Assembly (NCBI RefSeq): GCF_035920345.1 | Contig: NZ_CP109149.1 | Span: 6,510,001 to 6,574,000, forward strand | Source of the DNA: Nocardia vinacea | Lineage (GTDB): Bacteria; Actinomycetota; Actinomycetes; Mycobacteriales; Mycobacteriaceae | Direction: 5' to 3' | DNA: 64,000 bases | Shown: one piece after another, positions 48,781-57,814 of the stretch | Layout of the letters: each line of letters opens with the position of its first letter | Numbering within the stretch: position 1 is the first letter of the stretch | Made by a program: the position numbers and the translations under genes | Notes under the pieces: model-generated | Databases searched by the model: none | Seen by the model: the letters and a program-made list of their open reading frames with translations, nothing else | Told to the model about the DNA's origin: nothing

Positions 48781-48861
48781 GTGAGCGAACGGAGCGAGAG
48801 AACCAACAACACAGCACCAACGGTCGCAGCGGAGCCGAGCGCTAGCGAGGCGCAGCTGTGA
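48781..48861 (+). CDS. 26-residue mini-ORF (MSERSE repeat copy) coupled to flavin reductase
   Basis: GTG 48781 opens [10 protein letters not shown]...EPSASEAQL, ending TGA 48859-48861, which overlaps the GTG of the flavin reductase (GTGA). Length, sequence and coupling geometry are the same as for the two mini-ORFs between folB and folK. As there, it may be a translated spacer rather than a functional peptide. Confidence 0.5.
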   Translation: MSERSERTNNTAPTVAAEPSASEAQL

Positions 48862-49409
48862 CTGATGCTCAACCCCCCGCCACGGACATCCAGATTCCCG
48901 ATGATCTGAGCGGTATCACCGCCGAGCTGTACCGCGCCTCCATGCGGCACTATCCGGCGGGCGTCACCGTCGTCACCCTGGGTTCCGCGAACGGCCCGGT
49001 CGGCTTCACCGCGACATCCTTCGCATCGCTGTCCCTGGAGCCCCCGCTGGTCTCGTTCAATATCGCCCACTCCTCGTCGAGCCTGACGGCATTGCAGGCG
49101 GCCGACTCGGTGGTGGTCCATTTCCTCGGCGAACACCAGCACGATCTGGCCAAGCGTTTCGCCCGCACCGCCGATCAACGCTTCAGTGACCGCTCCCTGT
49201 GGACCACCCTGGACACCGGCGAGCCCGTGCTGCACGGCACGCCCATCTGGATCCGCGCCACCATCCAGCAGTTGATTCCCCTCGGCGACCACACCCTCGT
49301 CGTCGGCCTGGTCACCCGGGTCCACGACAACACCGACGAACAGCCCAGCGCCGCTCCGCTGCTCTACTACCGCGGCCGCTACTACCGCCCGACCTCGCTC
49401 GAAGACTGA
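48858..49409 (+). CDS. Flavin reductase family protein
   Basis: A 183-residue split-barrel flavoprotein: [41 protein letters not shown] and the later [15 protein letters not shown] segment ([18 protein letters not shown]) are typical of HpaC/DIM6-type reductases. It would reduce free FMN/FAD with NAD(P)H for a partner monooxygenase; no partner is adjacent. GTG 48858 overlaps the mini-ORF stop. Confidence 0.9.
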   Translation: MTDAQPPATDIQIPDDLSGITAELYRASMRHYPAGVTVVTLGSANGPVGFTATSFASLSLEPPLVSFNIAHSSSSLTALQAADSVVVHFLGEHQHDLAKRFARTADQRFSDRSLWTTLDTGEPVLHGTPIWIRATIQQLIPLGDHTLVVGLVTRVHDNTDEQPSAAPLLYYRGRYYRPTSLED

Positions 49410-49453
49410 ACGCGGCCGGGCGGATTCACCTGCTCGACGTCGTGCGGCGACAA

Positions 49454-50809
49454 TCAGCCGATCGAGCAGGGCGCGGCGCCGTCGTTGGAGTCGGGACGGG
49501 CGAAGGGACGGGTCTCGGGCGTCGGATTCCAAAGTCCGTCGGTGCTGGCGTAATTCCACGACGCACCCTTGTCTACGAGGGTGGCGATGGCCTCGACCAG
49601 CCGATCCACATCGTCGGAGCTGGTGCCGAGGCCGATGCTGGCACGCAGCGCACCGTCCAGGCCGAGCCGCTCGAGCAGCGGGTGGGCACAGAAGCGGCCG
49701 TCGCGAATGCCGATGCCGTGTTCGGCGGAGAGGTAGGCCGCGACGTGTCCCGGGATGAATCCGTCCAGCGTGAAGGCGACGATGCCGACGGTGTCGGGGC
49801 TGTCGTCCCAGATGCGCAGCAGGTTGACGCCCGGAATCGCGGACAGCCTGGTGCGCAGGCGATCGGCGAGCCGTCGCTCATGCGCGGCAAGGGTTTTCGG
49901 ATCGATCGCGCACAGCGCGTCACATGCGGCGGCGAGTGCAGCCGCACCCAGGACATTCGGAGAACCGGCCTCGTGACGCTGCGGCGCCGATGCCCATTCC
50001 GCGCTGGTAGTGGTGACCTCGCGGACCGCCCCGCCGCCCGCCAGATACGGTTCGGCGGCATCGAGCCAATCCCGGCGTCCGACAAGCACTCCCGCGCCGA
50101 ACGGTGCGTAGAGCTTGTGGCCGGAAAAGGCGAGGTAGTCGATTCCGGTGCCGCGCAGGCTGATTCGACGATGCGGCGCCAGTTGCGCGGCATCGACCAG
50201 GATGCGCGCACCGCACTGGTGCGCGATAGTGGCCAGGCGCTCGAGTGGCAGCACCTCCCCCGTCACATTCGACGCGCCGGTGACCGCGAGCAATGCCGCT
50301 GGCTTACTGCATAATTCGGCGATCAGCTGGCGGATCGTCTCCTCGACGGTCGCCGCGGCCTTGACGACGCGGCGACCGTGCCGGGTCCAGGGCAGGAAGT
50401 TCGCATGATGTTCGATATCCAGCACCACGGTGTCGCCGGGGACACATGCGGCGAGCAGATTCAGCGAATCGGTGGTGTTGCGGGTGAACACCGCGACCTG
50501 GTCGTCGGCGGCGTCGAGGAAGCGGGTGACCGAACCGCGCGCGGCCTCGTAGCACTCGGTGGAGATCCGCGAGGCGTAACCGGCACCGCGGTGCACGCTC
50601 GCGTAGAACGGCAGCAGCTGCTGCACGCGGTCGGTGACCTGCGCCAATGCCGGTGCGCTAGCGGCGTAGTCGAAGTTCGCGTAGGTGGTCGTTCCGCCCT
50701 GTACGAGCGGCACCTGGAGGTCGTCGCCGGAGACCCGGGCGAGGGCGGCACAGGGGGACGGCAGTCGGCGGGGTGGGTAAACACAGCTCTGCTCAACTAC
50801 AGCGGTCAT
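49454..50809 (-). CDS. Class V aminotransferase/cysteine desulfurase-like PLP enzyme
   Basis: A protein of about 451 residues. The PLP lysine lies in FSGHKLYAPFG, with VDAAQLAPHR (cofactor Asp) upstream and NTTDSLNLLA near the N-terminus. It resembles selenocysteine lyase/cysteine desulfurase-type proteins. A SAM-IV riboswitch stands just upstream, which ties the enzyme to sulfur/methionine economy. ATG 50809 is used; GTG 50812 is equivalent. No good Shine-Dalgarno is visible. Confidence 0.88.
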   Translation of the reverse strand: MTAVVEQSCVYPPRRLPSPCAALARVSGDDLQVPLVQGGTTTYANFDYAASAPALAQVTDRVQQLLPFYASVHRGAGYASRISTECYEAARGSVTRFLDAADDQVAVFTRNTTDSLNLLAACVPGDTVVLDIEHHANFLPWTRHGRRVVKAAATVEETIRQLIAELCSKPAALLAVTGASNVTGEVLPLERLATIAHQCGARILVDAAQLAPHRRISLRGTGIDYLAFSGHKLYAPFGAGVLVGRRDWLDAAEPYLAGGGAVREVTTTSAEWASAPQRHEAGSPNVLGAAALAAACDALCAIDPKTLAAHERRLADRLRTRLSAIPGVNLLRIWDDSPDTVGIVAFTLDGFIPGHVAAYLSAEHGIGIRDGRFCAHPLLERLGLDGALRASIGLGTSSDDVDRLVEAIATLVDKGASWNYASTDGLWNPTPETRPFARPDSNDGAAPCSIG

Positions 50810-50812
50810 CAC

Positions 50813-50833
50813 AAAATCCCATCGGCTGTGGGA
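50813..50833 (-). terminator. Hairpin between riboswitch and gene start
   Basis: TCCCA/TGGGA stem followed by TTTTG on the minus strand, directly before the start codon. Could be the expression platform's terminator, though the stem is short. Confidence 0.35.
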
Positions 50834-50849
50834 CCCGAAATCAGGTGAT

Positions 50850-50970
50850 CATCCGAGTCCGCGCTTGCCGCACCCGGTCGGGCTGCGGCCCGGTCGTCAC
50901 CCGGAGCACCCCACCGCGGAGGAGGGTTGCCGACCAGCTAGCCGGGGCTTGACGCTGGTACTCATGACCT
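50850..50970 (-). promoter_or_regulatory. SAM riboswitch (SAM-IV type)
   Basis: The minus-strand RNA contains in order GGTCATGAGT, CCAGCGTCAAGCCCCGGCT, GCTGGTCGGCAACCCTCC, CGCGGTGGGGTGC, CCGGGTGACGACC, a variable hairpin and CGGCAAGCGCGG. This is the SAM-I/SAM-IV core with the SAM-IV features found in actinobacteria. It would switch off the downstream PLP enzyme when S-adenosylmethionine is abundant. Confidence 0.88.
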
Positions 50971-51082
50971 GAACCGAGATTGGCAGATGCCGCACCGCTC
51001 TGTCAACCGACCACTTGCTGCATACACATGCAGTCGAATAAATAACCTTGCAATGCGGAGCGATGTGCGGTCTGATCGAGAG

Positions 51083-51718
51083 GTGACGCTTTCCCTGTTG
51101 CTCAGCTTTATCGGCCTGTGCATTCTGCTGTCGATCACGCCCGGCCCGGATTCATTCCTGGTGCTGCGATTCTCGATCGTGGACGCGCGACCCGGCATTG
51201 CCGCGGCGATCGGCTCGGCACTGGGCGGGATCGTGTGGGCAGTGGTGGTCGCGGCGGGCGTCGCCGCCCTGCTGGAACAGTCCGCGACGGCCTACCGGAC
51301 ACTAAAGGTCATCGGCGGAATCTACTTGGTGTACTTGGGAATTCGGGCGCTGATCGATCACCGTAAGCAGCGCAGGGCGGGCACCGCCGCGGCGTCCGGA
51401 CAGTCGGCCGCGGAGGCTCCCGCATCGATCCGCTCGGCATTCGCCGCAGGCCTGGTGTCGTGCATGTTCAACCCGAAGGTCGGGCTGTTCTACCTGGCGG
51501 TACTGCCGCAATTCCTTACCGATGTCACCTTTCTGAACACCCTCGCCCTCGGCGCCATCGAATGCTCCATCGCCGCCGTCGAGATGATCCTGCTCGCCAT
51601 GCTGGCGTCACGAGCGGTTGCGATGTTGCGCCGCCCACAGGTTCGCGATCGGCTAGAACAGATCAGCGCGGCCATCCTCGCCGCGCTCGGCATCGGCACG
51701 GCCGCTTCTGCCGCGTGA
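51083..51718 (+). CDS. LysE/RhtB family exporter
   Basis: A protein of about 211 residues with about six transmembrane segments. Starts TLSLLLSFIGLCILLSITPGPDSFLVLR, the TPGP signature of the family, and has IYLVYLGIRAL and FNPKVGLFYLAVLPQF. It exports an amino acid or derivative. GTG 51083 was chosen because it starts the family core; ATG 51053 adds 10 residues. Divergent from the riboswitch-controlled PLP enzyme gene. Confidence 0.88.
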   Translation: MTLSLLLSFIGLCILLSITPGPDSFLVLRFSIVDARPGIAAAIGSALGGIVWAVVVAAGVAALLEQSATAYRTLKVIGGIYLVYLGIRALIDHRKQRRAGTAAASGQSAAEAPASIRSAFAAGLVSCMFNPKVGLFYLAVLPQFLTDVTFLNTLALGAIECSIAAVEMILLAMLASRAVAMLRRPQVRDRLEQISAAILAALGIGTAASAA

Positions 51719-51789
51719 TCGGACTAACCGGTAAGCACCGGCCAGGCGCACAAACGTCACGACTTCGGCGTAATGTCCTTGCGCCACAG

Positions 51790-51905
51790 TAATAGTGACG
51801 CGACCAACGAGCGAGCCCGCTGACCACATTCACCGTTGCGAGCGGGTGGGCGATAGCACGCCCACGCTCACAGCCGACCGTTGCCAGTCGGCAGTCCCCG
51901 CCTTA
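51790..51905 (-). ncRNA. Putative right-end RNA (omega RNA-like) of the TnpB element
   Basis: Immediately after the tnpB stop codon the minus strand can form two stable hairpins: GCCGAC/GTCGGC (51892-51887 with 51878-51873) and GTGGGCG/CGCCCAC (51865-51859 with 51852-51846). TnpB proteins use a guide RNA made from the gene's 3' end and right element end, so a scaffold here is expected; boundaries are guesses. Confidence 0.4.
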
Positions 51906-53225
51906 TGCACTGGCGCGCTGCGGGGTTGACGCTTCGCAGCCACCTGCCACCACGGGGGTGGTCTTCCGGTCGGCTCCACGTCCGTTTACCGTCTCCCGGC
52001 CACTCCGGGCGACGTACTGTTCCAGATTGAGCGCGGCGTTGAGGTCCCGATCCAGGCTCAGACCACACACGTCGCAGGTGAATGTTCGCTCGGCCAACGA
52101 CAGTTTGGGTTTCACCGTCTGACAAGACGAGCAGGTCTTGCTGCTGGGATACCAGCGATCCGCGATGAGGAGATGGCCACCGTTCCAGCGGGTCTTGTAG
52201 TCGAGTAGACGGCGGATCGTCGCGAAACCGGCGTCACTGATGAACCGCGCCAACCGGCGGTTGCCCACCATCCCGGTGACATTCAGATCCTCCACCACCA
52301 CGGTGCCGTATTCGGCGGCGAGGCGGGTGGTGAGTTTGTGCAGACCGTCGCGGCGCAGGTGCGTCACCCGATGGTGGAGCCAGTTGCGCATCGCGTTGGC
52401 GCGTTCCCACCTCTTGCTGGGGCGCTGTCCTGCGCGCCGGTCAGGCCCACGACGGCGAGCCACTCGCCGCGACAGTCGGGCCAGTTGCCGCCGCGCACGT
52501 TCGAGATGGCGTGGGTTGGCGATGATCTCGCCGGTGGACAGCACAGCCAGGTGGGTGATGCCGACATCCACCCCGATCACCGCGTCCGGGCGGGCGGGTC
52601 GGCTGACGCTGCGGGTGACTTCTACAGTGAACGCCACGTGCCAGCGCCCGGCCTCATGGCGGACGGTGGCGGACAGTATCCGCGCGGTCCCGTTCGCGAG
52701 GCGACGTTCGAGTCTGCGGGTGTTCTCGTGGGTTTTGATGGTGCCCACTCTGGGCAGGGTGACGTGGTGGCGGTCGGGTTCGACGCGGATGGCACCGGTG
52801 GTGAACCGGGTCGAGGGCGGGGTACAGCGGCGCGATCTGAAGCGAGGGAACCCGACGGGTTTGCCTTTGCGCTTGCCGCGTTTGGAATCGGCGAAGTTGC
52901 GCAACGCGCGCGCCACTCCGTCGAGACCGGTGTTGTAAGCCTCCTTCGAGCATTCCGACCACCACGGAGCGACGTCGTCTTTGGCCTGGTTCCACGCACG
53001 ACGCAGCGCGGGCAGATTCCAGCCCAGCGGTGGAGTGAGATCGGAATCGGCGATACCGTAGGAGCGTTCAGCATCGCGTTGGGCGAGGTTCGCGCGCACC
53101 GCTGCAAGCGCCCAATTGAATGCGAACCGCGACGCCCCCGCATGGCGGTGCAGATCGCGGACCTGCGCGGGCGTCGGGTCGAGCGCAAAACGGTAAGCCT
53201 GCGTCACACTCGTCACGGCACTCAC
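51903..53225 (-). CDS. tnpB: TnpB, RNA-guided nuclease of an IS605/IS607-type element
   Basis: A 440-residue protein. RuvC-like residues are intact: Asp in VIGVDVGITHLAV, Glu in VVVEDLNVTGM and Asp in LDRDLNAALN. The four-Cys zinc finger is CSSCQ...CDVCG. The N-terminal HTH region (AGASRFAFNWALAAV) is typical. TnpB is an RNA-guided DNA endonuclease that helps keep the element after excision. GTG 53225 overlaps the TnpA remnant stop. The full reading frame suggests the nuclease could still be functional although the transposase is not. Confidence 0.92.
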   Translation of the reverse strand: MSAVTSVTQAYRFALDPTPAQVRDLHRHAGASRFAFNWALAAVRANLAQRDAERSYGIADSDLTPPLGWNLPALRRAWNQAKDDVAPWWSECSKEAYNTGLDGVARALRNFADSKRGKRKGKPVGFPRFRSRRCTPPSTRFTTGAIRVEPDRHHVTLPRVGTIKTHENTRRLERRLANGTARILSATVRHEAGRWHVAFTVEVTRSVSRPARPDAVIGVDVGITHLAVLSTGEIIANPRHLERARRQLARLSRRVARRRGPDRRAGQRPSKRWERANAMRNWLHHRVTHLRRDGLHKLTTRLAAEYGTVVVEDLNVTGMVGNRRLARFISDAGFATIRRLLDYKTRWNGGHLLIADRWYPSSKTCSSCQTVKPKLSLAERTFTCDVCGLSLDRDLNAALNLEQYVARSGRETVNGRGADRKTTPVVAGGCEASTPQRASA

Positions 53226-53431
53226 ACCGTCACCTCGACAGCGAATAGCGGCGCGCAAAGCGAGCTGCGTCTGGTCCCTTCTTGCACCAGGTCGTCGATG
53301 GTCTCGGACCCGTCGAGCACTGCGACCTGCCGATCCGAGGCAGCCGACGTCGCAGTCAGGTGCTCAATCCCGAAGCGGGTCAGCCGGTCCCGGTGCTCCA
53401 CGACGATCACTGTAGCCTCAGGGTCCGACAT
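53222..53431 (-). pseudogene. IS607-type serine recombinase TnpA, C-terminal remnant
   Basis: A 69-residue frame: EATVIVVEHRDRLTRFGIEHL followed by a GSETIDDLVQ stretch, the catalytic-domain end of IS607 serine recombinases. The HTH and the nucleophilic serine region are absent, and the last 20 residues diverge from the usual Arg-rich end. It cannot be active. Confidence 0.8.
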
Positions 53432-53440
53432 TGACCCCGT

Positions 53441-53671
53441 GATGTCCGGCTGATCGATGGCCTGGAGGAGGCCGGTTTCGTCATCCGCACCCGCGATTCG
53501 ACGGACCGGCGCAAATACCGGCTTTCCATCACCCAGTCCGGACGCGCCGAGCGCCGCAAGACCGATCAACTCATCGAAGAGGCCGCCGAGCGGGTGCTGC
53601 ACCGCCTCGACGAGGACGAGCGGCAGACCCTGCACCGCCTTGCGCTGAAGGCACTGGGCGAAGAATTCTGA
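53441..53671 (+). pseudogene. MarR family regulator, C-terminal fragment
   Basis: The frame LIDGLEEAGFVIRTRDSTDRRKYRLSITQSG is the wing and following strand of a MarR protein, and the rest up to GEEF at 53669 is its C-terminal helix. There is no N-terminal half or start; a stop codon in this frame at 53432 marks the break next to the IS remnant. It was evidently truncated by the mobile element. Confidence 0.75.
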
Positions 53672-53767
53672 CCGATACCGCAGGTACCGTAGACAGTTGG
53701 TCACCGTGGCGTTTGCCCACTGGTAACCCTGCTGTGAAACAACAACGAGGAAGCGCTAGGCAGGTCT

Positions 53768-56700
53768 ATGAGAGGTGGGCAGGACGTGATGCTGCGGCCG
53801 CAGCTCGACACCACGGCGGGCACAGACCCGACCGACGGGCTCCGCACGCCGGAACCCTTGCTACGCGCCGCACTCGCGCCGCAGGCCAGGACCCTTGTCG
53901 ACATCCTGAACAGCACCGCCGAAGCCCACCCGGAGGCGCCCGCGATCGATGACGGTCGCGTGGTGCTCAGCTACACCGAATTGCTGGCCGAAATCGACGC
54001 CGGAGTCGTGCGCTTGGCCGCGGCGGGTGTACGTCCCGGCGACCGCGTCGGCGTGCGCATGCCGTCCGGCACACATGAGCTTTACGTCACTATTCTGGCC
54101 ATTCTTTATGCCGGTGCGGCCTACGTTCCGGTGGACGCCGACGATCCGGACGAGCGCGCCCAGCTCGTCTTCTGCGAGGCCCGCGTCACCGCGATCGTGA
54201 CCGCGGCAGGCGTCGAGCCGTCGGCCGTCGAACGGCCCGAGTCCGTCGGCGCCTCGACCGTTCGCCCTACGCCCAGCGACGACGCGTGGATCATCTTCAC
54301 CTCCGGATCCACCGGAACCCCGAAGGGCGTCGCGGTCACCCACCGCAATGCCGCCGCCTTCGTCGACGCGGAAGCGCGCCTGTTCCTGCCGGATGCCCCG
54401 ATCGGTCCGGACGACCGGGTGCTCGCCGGACTCTCGGTCGCCTTCGACGCCTCCTGTGAGGAAATGTGGCTCGCCTGGCGCAACGGCGCCTGCCTGGTGC
54501 CCGCGCCGCGTGCCCTGGTCCGCACCGGCGCGGATCTCGGTCCCTGGCTGGTCCGCCGCGAAATCAGCATCGTCTCAACGGTTCCCACACTCGCCGCGAC
54601 CTGGCCCGTCGAGGCGCTCGACCCGGTCCGGCTACTGATCTTCGGCGGTGAAGCGGTGCCGCCCGAGCTGGCCGAACGTCTCGCCGGAAAATCCGCGACG
54701 CGAGCGAAGGGCCGCGAAGAGGTCGCCGACCACGCAGCGCCCGGCGAAAGCCCCGAGTCAGATGCCGATTCCGAGCGCGAGGTCTGGAATACCTACGGCC
54801 CCACCGAAACAACGGTGGTCGCGTGTGCGGCACTGCTGGACGGCGGCTTCCCGGTCCGCATCGGACTTCCGCTGGACGGCTGGGATCTTGCGGTCGTCGA
54901 TGCCGCCGGAAATCCGGTGGACGAGGGCGAATCCGGTGAACTCGTGATCGGCGGTGTCGGCCTGGCCCGCTACCTCGACCCGGCCAAGGACGCCGAAAAG
55001 TACGCTCCGCTACCATCACTCGGCTGGGACCGTGCCTACCGCAGCGGCGATCTGGTCCGCAAGGACAGCGCGGGGCTGGTATTCCTCGGCCGCGCCGACG
55101 ATCAGATCAAACTCGGCGGCCGCCGCATCGAACTCGGTGAACTCGACAACGCCCTACAGCACCTACCCGGCGTCACCGGTGCCGTGGCCGCGATCCGAAC
55201 CACCAAGGCGGGCAATAAGATCCTGGTCGGCTACCTGACCGGCACCGCACCCGATTTCGACCTCAAGGCCGCCAGAGCCCAACTCGCCGAACAACTTCCG
55301 GCCCCGCTGGTCCCCCGGCTCGCCATCGTCCCCGAATTGCACACCCGTACCTCGGGCAAGGTCGATCGCGACGCCCTGCCGTGGCCGCTGCCGAACACCG
55401 CCGAACCCGACACCGCGACCGGTGATCTCACCGAAACCGAGCAATGGATTGCCGGACTGTGGGATTCGATTCTCGGCGCCGAGGTCATCGGCGCGGACAC
55501 CGACTTCTTCGATCTCGGTGGCGGCTCGCTATCGGCGGCGCAACTGGTCACCGCACTGCGCGAACGTCATCCGCGCATCACCGTCGCCGATCTCTACGAC
55601 CATCCGCGCCTCGGCGCACTGGCCGAACTGCTCGACGAGACCGCGCCGAGCGCCGCCGTCGAGGAACGCATCGTGCGCCCGACGCCACTGCGCGCCCAGT
55701 GGACCCAGGTGCTGGCCACCATCCCGCTGACAACCCTCACCGGACTGCAGTGGCTCACCTGGCTGGCCATTGTCGGCAATATCGCGGGCTGGTCCGGCTC
55801 GTTGCCCTGGCTGCCGCATCTGTCCTGGTGGTGGACGCTGGCCGCATTTCTGCTGTTCATATCACCGCCCGGTCGCATGATGATATGCGCGACCGGCGCT
55901 CGGATTCTGCTGCGCGGCGTGCGGCCCGGCAGTTATGCGCGCGGCGGATCGGAGCACCTGCGACTATGGGCGGCAGTGCGGCTCTCGGAGGCCAGCGGCG
56001 CCGAGAGTCTCTCCGGCGCACCGTGGATGGTGCCGTTCGCACGGGCACTCGGCGCGAAGATCGGCACGGGTATCGATCTGCACACCTTGCCGCCGGTCAC
56101 CGGCATGCTCGAACTCGGCGACGGGTGCAGTGTGGAACCCGAGGTCGACCTGTCCGGTTATTGGATCGATGGCGATGTGGTGCATATCGGCCCGATCACC
56201 ATCGGTGCGGGCGCGGTGGTCGGCGCGCGCTCGATCCTGTTGCCCGGCAGCAAAATCGGCAAGAATGCCGAGATCGCCCCCGGATCTTCGGTATCGGGCA
56301 AGGTGAAGGCCGAACAGGAGTGGGCGGGCTCGCCCGCCGCGAAAGTCGGTAAGGCCCAGCATCGTTGGCCAGCTCACACTCCGGCGCGGGCCGCACATTG
56401 GGTCGCGATTTTCGGGGTGACCTCGATGGCATTGGCGGCCATGCCCATTCTCGGTCTGGCCGCGGGCGGCGCATTCATCGCCTGGTTCATCCGCGACGCC
56501 CGCACACTCGCGGGTGCGCTCGGCAAGGGCTTCGCCATCCTCCCGGTCGCGACGCTGCTCAGCCTCGCCGTATACGCGGTGGCAACGGTCATCGCGGTCC
56601 GGCTGCTCAGCATCGGACTGACCGAGGGCCATCATCCCGTCCGCAGCCGGGTCGGCTGGCAGGCATGGGCCACCGAGCGCCTACTGGATTCTGCGCGGAC

Positions 56701-57814
56701 ATTCTTGTTCCCGCTCTACGCAAGCCTGCTGACCCCGCTGTGGCTGCGCCTGCTCGGCGCGAAGATCGGTAAGAGCGTCGAGGCGTCCACGGTGCTGCTG
56801 CTGCCGAAATTCACCACTGTCGCCGACGGCGCGTTCCTCGCCGACGACACCATGATCGCCAGCTACGAACTCGGCGGCGGCTGGCTGCACATCGGCGAGG
56901 CGAAGGTCGGCAAGCGCGCCTTCCTCGGCAATTCCGGTATGACCGCACCCGGTCGACGGGTGCCGAAAAACGGCCTGGTCGCCGTGCTGTCGGCCGCACC
57001 GTCCAAGGCCAAGGCGGGTTCGTCCTGGCTCGGCAGCCCACCTGTGCGTCTGCGGCGCGCCTCCGAAAGCGGTGATACCGAACGCACCTTCGATCCACCG
57101 CTGCGGCTGAAGGTGTTCCGCGGCATCGTGGAAACCTGCCGGCTCCTCCCGGTGCTCGTGACCTTCGCCATCGGCCTCGGTGTGCTGTTCACACTGGCCT
57201 GGATCGCTGAATCCGCCGGATACCTGGTCGCCGGACTGCTCTGCGGTTTTGTCCTGATGGCCGCCGGTGCGATCGCGGGGGCCAGTGCGGTCACCGCGAA
57301 GTGGTTGCTGGTCGGGCGAATTCGCGCCGAGGAGCATCCGCTGTGGAGTTCGTTCGTGTGGCGCAACGAGGTTTCCGACACCTTCGTCGAAACCGTCGCC
57401 GCGCCGTGGTTCGCGCGCGCCGCGACCGGCACCCCCGTACTGAATCTGTGGCTTCGTGGACTCGGCGCGAAGATCGGACGCGGGGTATGGTGCGAGTCCT
57501 ATTGGCTACCGGAGGCGGACCTGGTGACACTCGGTGACGGCGCGACCGTGGAACGCGGCTCTGTAGTGCAGACCCATCTCTTCCACGATCGAATCATGGC
57601 CATGGACACCGTGACCCTCGGCGCGGGCGCGACCCTCGGGCCGCACTGCGTCGCCCTGCCCGCCGCCGGCATCGGCGCGGGCGCGACCATCGGCCCCGCC
57701 TCGCTGGTCATGCGCGGTGACACCGTGCCGCCGTCGACCCGCTGGTGGGGCAATCCGATCGCGCCGTGGTCGAGTGCGGTTCCGAGCCTTAGCGAGGCCG
57801 GAGCAACCTCCTGA
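53768..57814 (+). CDS. Pls-like poly(amino acid) synthetase (A-PCP plus six-TM tandem C-terminal domains)
   Basis: A 1348-residue single-module NRPS-like protein. The adenylation domain (about 40-530) has FTSGSTGTPKGVAVTHRN, YGPTETT, GRADDQIKLGGRRIE and TSGKVDRDAL. The carrier domain has DLGGGSL with Ser587. The remainder alternates pairs of membrane helices with three soluble left-handed beta-helix-like domains (near 760-860, 1000-1085 and 1230-1340). That order, length and topology match epsilon-poly-lysine synthetase (about 1319 residues). The aligned binding-pocket residues read about D-A-E-T-I-G-T-V-V-K (Asp227, Ala228, Glu231), similar to codes for lysine or other basic amino acids. The 3' end overlaps an M1 peptidase gene (TGATG). 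Confidence 0.88.
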   Translation: MRGGQDVMLRPQLDTTAGTDPTDGLRTPEPLLRAALAPQARTLVDILNSTAEAHPEAPAIDDGRVVLSYTELLAEIDAGVVRLAAAGVRPGDRVGVRMPSGTHELYVTILAILYAGAAYVPVDADDPDERAQLVFCEARVTAIVTAAGVEPSAVERPESVGASTVRPTPSDDAWIIFTSGSTGTPKGVAVTHRNAAAFVDAEARLFLPDAPIGPDDRVLAGLSVAFDASCEEMWLAWRNGACLVPAPRALVRTGADLGPWLVRREISIVSTVPTLAATWPVEALDPVRLLIFGGEAVPPELAERLAGKSATRAKGREEVADHAAPGESPESDADSEREVWNTYGPTETTVVACAALLDGGFPVRIGLPLDGWDLAVVDAAGNPVDEGESGELVIGGVGLARYLDPAKDAEKYAPLPSLGWDRAYRSGDLVRKDSAGLVFLGRADDQIKLGGRRIELGELDNALQHLPGVTGAVAAIRTTKAGNKILVGYLTGTAPDFDLKAARAQLAEQLPAPLVPRLAIVPELHTRTSGKVDRDALPWPLPNTAEPDTATGDLTETEQWIAGLWDSILGAEVIGADTDFFDLGGGSLSAAQLVTALRERHPRITVADLYDHPRLGALAELLDETAPSAAVEERIVRPTPLRAQWTQVLATIPLTTLTGLQWLTWLAIVGNIAGWSGSLPWLPHLSWWWTLAAFLLFISPPGRMMICATGARILLRGVRPGSYARGGSEHLRLWAAVRLSEASGAESLSGAPWMVPFARALGAKIGTGIDLHTLPPVTGMLELGDGCSVEPEVDLSGYWIDGDVVHIGPITIGAGAVVGARSILLPGSKIGKNAEIAPGSSVSGKVKAEQEWAGSPAAKVGKAQHRWPAHTPARAAHWVAIFGVTSMALAAMPILGLAAGGAFIAWFIRDARTLAGALGKGFAILPVATLLSLAVYAVATVIAVRLLSIGLTEGHHPVRSRVGWQAWATERLLDSARTFLFPLYASLLTPLWLRLLGAKIGKSVEASTVLLLPKFTTVADGAFLADDTMIASYELGGGWLHIGEAKVGKRAFLGNSGMTAPGRRVPKNGLVAVLSAAPSKAKAGSSWLGSPPVRLRRASESGDTERTFDPPLRLKVFRGIVETCRLLPVLVTFAIGLGVLFTLAWIAESAGYLVAGLLCGFVLMAAGAIAGASAVTAKWLLVGRIRAEEHPLWSSFVWRNEVSDTFVETVAAPWFARAATGTPVLNLWLRGLGAKIGRGVWCESYWLPEADLVTLGDGATVERGSVVQTHLFHDRIMAMDTVTLGAGATLGPHCVALPAAGIGAGATIGPASLVMRGDTVPPSTRWWGNPIAPWSSAVPSLSEAGATS

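Larger units (their letters stand above)
51780..53431 (-). mobile_element. Decayed IS607-type element
   Basis: A TnpB gene overlaps (GTGA) the end of a serine-recombinase TnpA remnant, the IS607 arrangement. The TnpA N-terminus and left end of the element are missing; the junction (about 53424-53441) abuts a truncated MarR gene. The right end probably lies within 51780-51840, but no exact terminus could be set. Confidence 0.7.
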
